From positions 11,948,162 through 12,012,161 of the forward strand of contig OW028581.1 of NCBI GenBank assembly GCA_932294295.1: a stretch of DNA of 64,000 bases, given 5' to 3'. A program made the translations under genes and the position numbers. Positions within the stretch are counted from its first letter, which is position 1, and each line of letters begins with the position of its first letter. The DNA is from Alitta virens (taxonomy: Eukaryota > Annelida > Polychaeta > Phyllodocida > Nereididae). Of this stretch, positions 59,007-64,000 are shown piece after piece. Under the pieces are notes generated by a model, which was not told the DNA's origin, did not search any database, and saw only the letters and a list, made by a program, of their open reading frames with translations.

Positions 59007-59663
59007 GAACTTTAAAACTGCCTACATGAACTGCCATGATGAAAACTATTTGTGATTTTGTTTTCTAGAAGTGAAGTCAGATAATCTCTGTAAATATATA
59101 CATATATAATTCCTGTTAATTAATATATATTTAGCTCTATTTTGAAGTAAAATCATTCTGTAAATAGTTATATCGTACACATTAAATAAGGAATGTATTT
59201 TGTCGAACATGTTAATATGTATTATATATTATATGTAAAATATAACTGTGTTTATGATACAAGCCGTATGTATGAAAGATTCTGATTGGATTTTATAAGG
59301 AGTGGATAAACAGCTAAACTAATGTTAACTTCTATGTAAATACTTTAATTCGGTGGCTGGAACCATCTGTACTATATTAGTCTTTGTTGTATTCCCTTTT
59401 TTTTTTTTTTTTCTGATTGCTTTAATTTCTTTTCTTTTGTAATCGTGACATATATGTCTTTTCTGACATCTTCCGTCAATAAAAAAAATATATATATATA
59501 TATATTAAACACGAGATAAGGATCATGTTCACTAGCAATATTACATCATTCTTCTATTTATCTATATTATAGTTTTCTAGCAGCGTCTGCCCATATAACA
59601 ACTTGAAGAATGTCATAGACGATAGATTGATATGCCTCAACATACTAACGTGATAGATTATCA

Positions 59664-59779
59664 CCTAGATAGCATTCCAAATTGGCGCAGCATCGTTTCC
59701 ATATAGGCAACTGTCGTTACATCGTATTAACATCGCTGACATTGCACCAACGTTGACACGGTTTGGAATGCTATCTGGG
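59664..59779. mobile_element. CCCAGATAG-family MITE, duplicated copy
   Basis: The copy of 57008-57123 in unit 2. No difference seen. Confidence 0.8.
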
Positions 59780-60496
59780 CATGGCATTGTAAGATATCAA
59801 GATATAACTTTTAAGAATCAATTATAGTTGATTTTCTTTATGAACAACTGCATGCATACATATAGTAAGGTACAAAACAACTTGACTATTAAGTCAAGTT
59901 GCTTGGTGTGAAATCAAAGAATTATTAAATGTATATATGACTGGTGGGTAGTAAAGAAGTAAAGCAAAAAAAGATCTTAATGATATTAATAGTGTATAGC
60001 AACATTCCTGATAAAATCCCAATCAGACAAACATCAGGTCAATTAATGCTAGCTTTCGGTCAATGCAGGGCCAACATTGTGCCAATACCGTGTCAGCATT
60101 GAGCCAGTATGGCATGTCATCTGCCCGTATAGTGTGTCAAGTCAGCCCGATACTGACTCGTTCCCGTCTCAAGTAAGGAGACAGGTTGGGTCTGTCAATC
60201 GGAAGCCCAGATAGCATTCCAAATCGTATCAACTTCGGCACGATGTCAGTGATGTCAAAACGATGTTGTACCGACGGCGGCCGATATAGAGACGACGCAT
60301 GCCCAATTTGGAATGCTATCTTGAAGGTGATATCAACTAATCAGATCACAGAATTCGCCAGACCCAACCTCAGGGTTTCTTCACTCAGGGAACCAGAGAG
60401 GCCCGATATTGAATCAACGTCAGTTGATCGTCGCACATCAGACTGACATCTGGCCAACATCGGGCTTACATTAGGCCAACCTAGCATTCTATTTGG

Positions 60497-61555
60497 GATC
60501 AGACAATAGAATGACTCTTTAACTTTGCAGGGAGCTAGGGATACACTATACATGGCCATTATAAATTTCCACACTAAGTACTACAATATTGCATATATTT
60601 TCATTTGACAATGGAAACCATTCCAACTAATGAAGCACCAATAAATCATGTGGATGTTTTTTCTTGTGCCAAACGCTTATTTTAGTGAATCTTTATGTTT
60701 CGAGAGCAATATATTTTGTGGGTGCAATTATGCAAAAGACATATATATACATACCATGATTAATTTCCACACAACCCAGATCTATCACCTAAAAGTTGCA
60801 GTTCGAAGTGATATATCTTTAATAATGGCCGTTCTGTTGGGTGCAGAGAGATATTGTGCACTTCATGTCTAAAATTGCATGTGGATTTATGGTGATCTAT
60901 TGACTAGTAATATATGGGTACGAATAGGTTGGCCAGTGATGCTTTTTGTATCAAGCGAAAGGTTATGTATTTTTAAAAAGTTTTCCTGGTGAAGCAGCTC
61001 GTGAAAATTATTGGTCATATGTGCATCATGCTGAGAAGAGAGATTTTTCCATAGAAAATAACTATTCACTATTGTGAAAATTGGAAAAAAACTGAACTAA
61101 AGTCAAAACAAGATTCTGTCATCTTATTTTGTAATTAGTTTTTGTCAAGGGGCGTAGGCAATGAATGGGATCAGGGGGATCAGAAGGCTTCCTGGCAAAA
61201 TTTGTTAATACAAATGACAATAGAATAAAGGATATGATGCAGATCATGTCATATGGGAACATTAGAACGAATAGATGGCAAACGTTCTTTATGAAGGTGT
61301 GGCAGGGCTATCACATATTACCATTATGTAATTTAAATGTCAGCATCGTGCATAATCTCATTATTAATTGAACATGTAGACTTCAAATTATTTCTACAAA
61401 ATACTCTACACATCTACTAGGATGGATTGGAAATAAGATGGCTTTTAATGCCATAGTATTAAAGAATCACCAGAGAAGCCTGTCCAGTTAGATGGACTCA
61501 TGAACAGTCAAGGGAATGGGGTTCGAACTCATCCACTTTAGGGGTGGCCAAGTTA
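60497..61555. other. No gene recognised
   Basis: Unique sequence past the duplication. Frames at 60648-60872 and 61165-61371 are short and unrecognised. Confidence 0.5.
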
Positions 61556-61830
61556 GACATTGTCCTGAAGGAATTCCAATCAAGCCAACATCTGGCCAAC
61601 ATCTGGCCAACATCTGGCCAACATCTGGCCAATATAGCAGTCATTGGTTCGAGGTGGATCCGACGTAAGGCAGACAGCGATTGAAATGCGTTCTTGGTGG
61701 CCAATTCAGCTGCTTCACCATTAAACCCAAAACAAACCACATACCCTGATAACATGCTACATTGGCCCAATGTTGGTTCGATGTTACCCACATAGGGCCA
61801 ACGTCAATACTATGTCAAATGCTATCTGGG
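61556..61830. repeat. GGCCAACAT-type repeat with 12-bp array and MITE end
   Basis: 61580-61630 holds about four copies of CAACATCTGGCC. 61740-61830 contains TGGCCCAATGTTGG, CATAGGGCCAACGTC and the family end ATGCTATCTGGG. It is a decayed cluster of the CCCAGATAG family. Confidence 0.6.
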
Positions 61831-62400
61831 TATTTGCAAATAAATATAGCATAACTGGCGGTTCAAATCACACATCTTTCACCTTGTGAGCACACAAAAT
61901 GTATGACGTAGATAATTGCTTGTTACCCCAGCTGCTCTTTTAGAGCCGCCGTCACTTACATCCCGCAAGATTTCAAGGCTTTTGTCTGACCCAGACAATG
62001 TCAATGCCCAAACTGTCAAATTGAAAAAAACACGAAACCTGATATCACACGATTTGCTCATTATTGCACTTGTGATAAATATGACAGTTGTGGAAATCAT
62101 GCATTTCCTTTTTTGTTTATATCATGATCTGATTGATGCCTAAAGTCATACCATTGTATAGAATGCTGGGCACAATTAGCTGCAACTGAAAGTCAATGCG
62201 CTCAGGTTTCAAGCGATCTCATAAAATCAATGTTAAAATATCCCCAGTGGCCCAAACATTGTAAAACAACACAAAAAAATGGCTTCACAATTTTGCACCA
62301 CATGCATATCCCTTCTGAATGGCACTGACTACTTATGATATATTCTATTGTCTCCCTGCCACTGGTCTAAAGTTTTATCAGCTCACATACCTCGTTCAAC
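61831..62400. other. No gene recognised
   Basis: Unique sequence. Confidence 0.5.
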
Positions 62401-62402
62401 TA

Positions 62403-62633
62403 CCAGCTACAGGTAGAAGTAATGATGATGTGATATGGAGTCCAGACCATGTTACATATTTACCCCATGGGAGGGATCTTTTGCTTTCCCCAGCATGGAC
62501 ACGAAGTACAAGGCATTACCAATGCCTTATGCGAACAAAATCTAGATGATTAACGCGTGTACAGAGTTTCCAAGCTGGAAATCGTCCCCGACACCAGTCA
62601 AAGACTTTACCACAAGACCACCCAGCTCCTCAG
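62403..62633 (-). repeat. SINE copy, near full length, diverged
   Basis: The minus-strand head GAGCTGGGTGGTCTTGTGGT (A box), a degenerate B-box region, the body (TTCGTGTCCATGCTGGGGAA) and the 3' end (CATCATCATTACTTCTACCT) are present in the family order. Confidence 0.65.
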
Positions 62634-64000
62634 AATGTCAAAATGAAGTAATAGTTTCACCCCACCAAGATTTAGCTATGGATATGAAATATGTCTGGTC
62701 TGTTTCCTGCAAGAACCAGTCTCATTCCAGGCACAGCCTGCTCTTAATTCTAAGCATCCTTCCAAGTTCAGACAATTAAACTTCCATCTGACATTTTAAG
62801 GCTTAATGCCAACACATAACAACCGATTTCAGCTTGGCAAACAGTGTTTCGTTATATTCTACATTTCATAATGGCCTTTGTCAGCTTCAGCTATTTCAAC
62901 AAAGCTTTATACTTTAATACACAATCATTCTACAAGAAATTCAGCTCAAATAGATCCAATCATTCGGTAATGTCTTAGACTCTGGATAATGTTCAAAATC
63001 AGAGAGATTTATATTTTGTCATTGTTTGGCTCTATGAATACTGGTTTTTTTGCCATAATCGCCATGTAAAAGGCATTCTGATATGACTGATTTAAAGAGA
63101 AAAAAATTTCGCTGAAGCTAAGAATCTGAAGGAAAATAATGGGGTCCATTTCATGTCTAGCTATCTACATTTTGGCTACCGAAATTTTACTTACATCAAT
63201 ATAATTATTATCTTTACTTATGCTTTTTTGTTAAATGGCATAGAAATTCTTATAATAAATCCAGACATTGTCACATCACTCACATCGGATAACCCATTGG
63301 GCCATTGTATGGGCGGCCTTCATGCTATCCGAATCCATTGCATTTCTCTGGGTGCTTAATCCGTAGCATTTACTTGATGTTTATCTACCACATTGAGGTG
63401 CACTGTTCCTAATGAATAGGCTATCCAATTCTAGTGCTTGTTTGTACAATAATCTCCCACATGGCCTGACAAGGCGCAATTTTGCACATTTTACGACATT
63501 GCTCAGGCAAGCATAGCCGCAAATGAGCTATTACGACAACCGCAACTGGTCCAGGTCTATTACGACACTGAAATGTGCGCGAATCATTGTTAGTGCCTCA
63601 GCTAAGTGTTGTTTTAGTACACCAAGTGGACAATAAGAAAATGACGCCCAACCTTCTTTTTAGAAACACAATTAACAATAAACGAGGAAGAAATTTTAGA
63701 GCAAAGAAACTACATGCACCGTAATTGAATTCAGAAAACATAGCTAATTTTTATATCTATTTGATGAACCTGTAACCGTTGCGAACTAATGTTTATTAGT
63801 TATTTGTCAAATAATATTCCACACTATTAGATTTATAGTTTGTGCAATTTATTGTCAGAGACAATTATTAAGATAAGATAAAATGCATGACAGTCACACC
63901 CATTACAGTATGTGAATGAATGTGCCATTGTACTTTTTCTTAACATCCGTGTGGAGAATTTAATTCAATTAACCATATAGAACCTGATACTCAATCAGCT
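62634..64000. other. No gene recognised
   Basis: AT-rich unique sequence to the end of the window. No recognised repeat, RNA or coding region. Confidence 0.55.

Larger units (their letters stand above)
57841..60496. repeat. Tandem duplication, unit 2 (2,656 bp)
   Basis: It appears identical to unit 1. All translated stretches match, and even the 16-T run and the (TA)n length in the LINE 3' end are equal, so the offset never drifts. After CTATTTGG the sequence departs to GATCAGACAATAG. A very recent duplication or an assembly duplication would both explain this. Confidence 0.95.

Overview
This is AT-rich, gene-poor metazoan nuclear DNA. I found no convincing host exon, intact tRNA or rRNA gene. 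The mix of elements (a PIF/Harbinger transposon with a MADF gene, a Tc1/mariner copy, LINE reverse transcriptase relics, a tRNA-headed SINE family, many MITEs, long TATC/AATAG/TCTTA microsatellites) suggests a repeat-rich, probably marine, invertebrate. The phylum cannot be fixed from the sequence. All recognisable protein-coding signal belongs to transposable elements, and every copy is broken.

Layout. 1-9.3 kb holds mostly unique DNA with SINE copies, tetranucleotide and (GTA)n arrays and a cluster of short inverted-repeat MITEs near 7 kb. 9.36-11.12 kb is a 5'-truncated LINE on the minus strand. 12-25.4 kb has a GC-rich 12/16-bp minisatellite, two copies of an unidentified repeat with a shared peptide, and two Harbinger-like MITEs containing private tandem arrays. 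26-35 kb has microsatellites, SINEs, an element with repeated terminal modules (31.3-33.1 kb) and a long repeat with a deleted sister copy. 36.2-39.8 kb holds three consecutive candidate DNA elements: a hAT-like one, a palindrome-rich one and a 681-bp insertion with a 10-bp direct repeat. 41.9-42.4 kb is a third Harbinger-like MITE.

44.1-47.85 kb is the best-defined object: a 3,753-bp PIF/Harbinger transposon with matching terminal inverted repeats, TTA target-site duplications, a decayed DDE transposase on + and a decayed MADF gene on -, transcribed towards each other. 49.1-50.4 kb is a decayed Tc1/mariner transposase containing fifteen perfect 24-bp repeats in frame. 52.1-52.7 kb is a TIR element with TTAA duplications. 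53.46-56.85 kb is a second LINE, interrupted by about 0.7 kb of foreign DNA. Its 3' part and flank (2,656 bp) are tandemly duplicated at 57.84-60.50 kb without a difference that I could find. 60.5-64 kb is mostly unique DNA with MITE remnants and one SINE.

Functionally, the elements form autonomous/non-autonomous sets: a Harbinger parent with its MITEs, and LINEs plus a SINE family that probably depends on some LINE. The most notable theme is that short tandem arrays arise inside transposons, and an 11-bp periodic tract in the Harbinger parent lies at the place where its MITEs carry expanded arrays.
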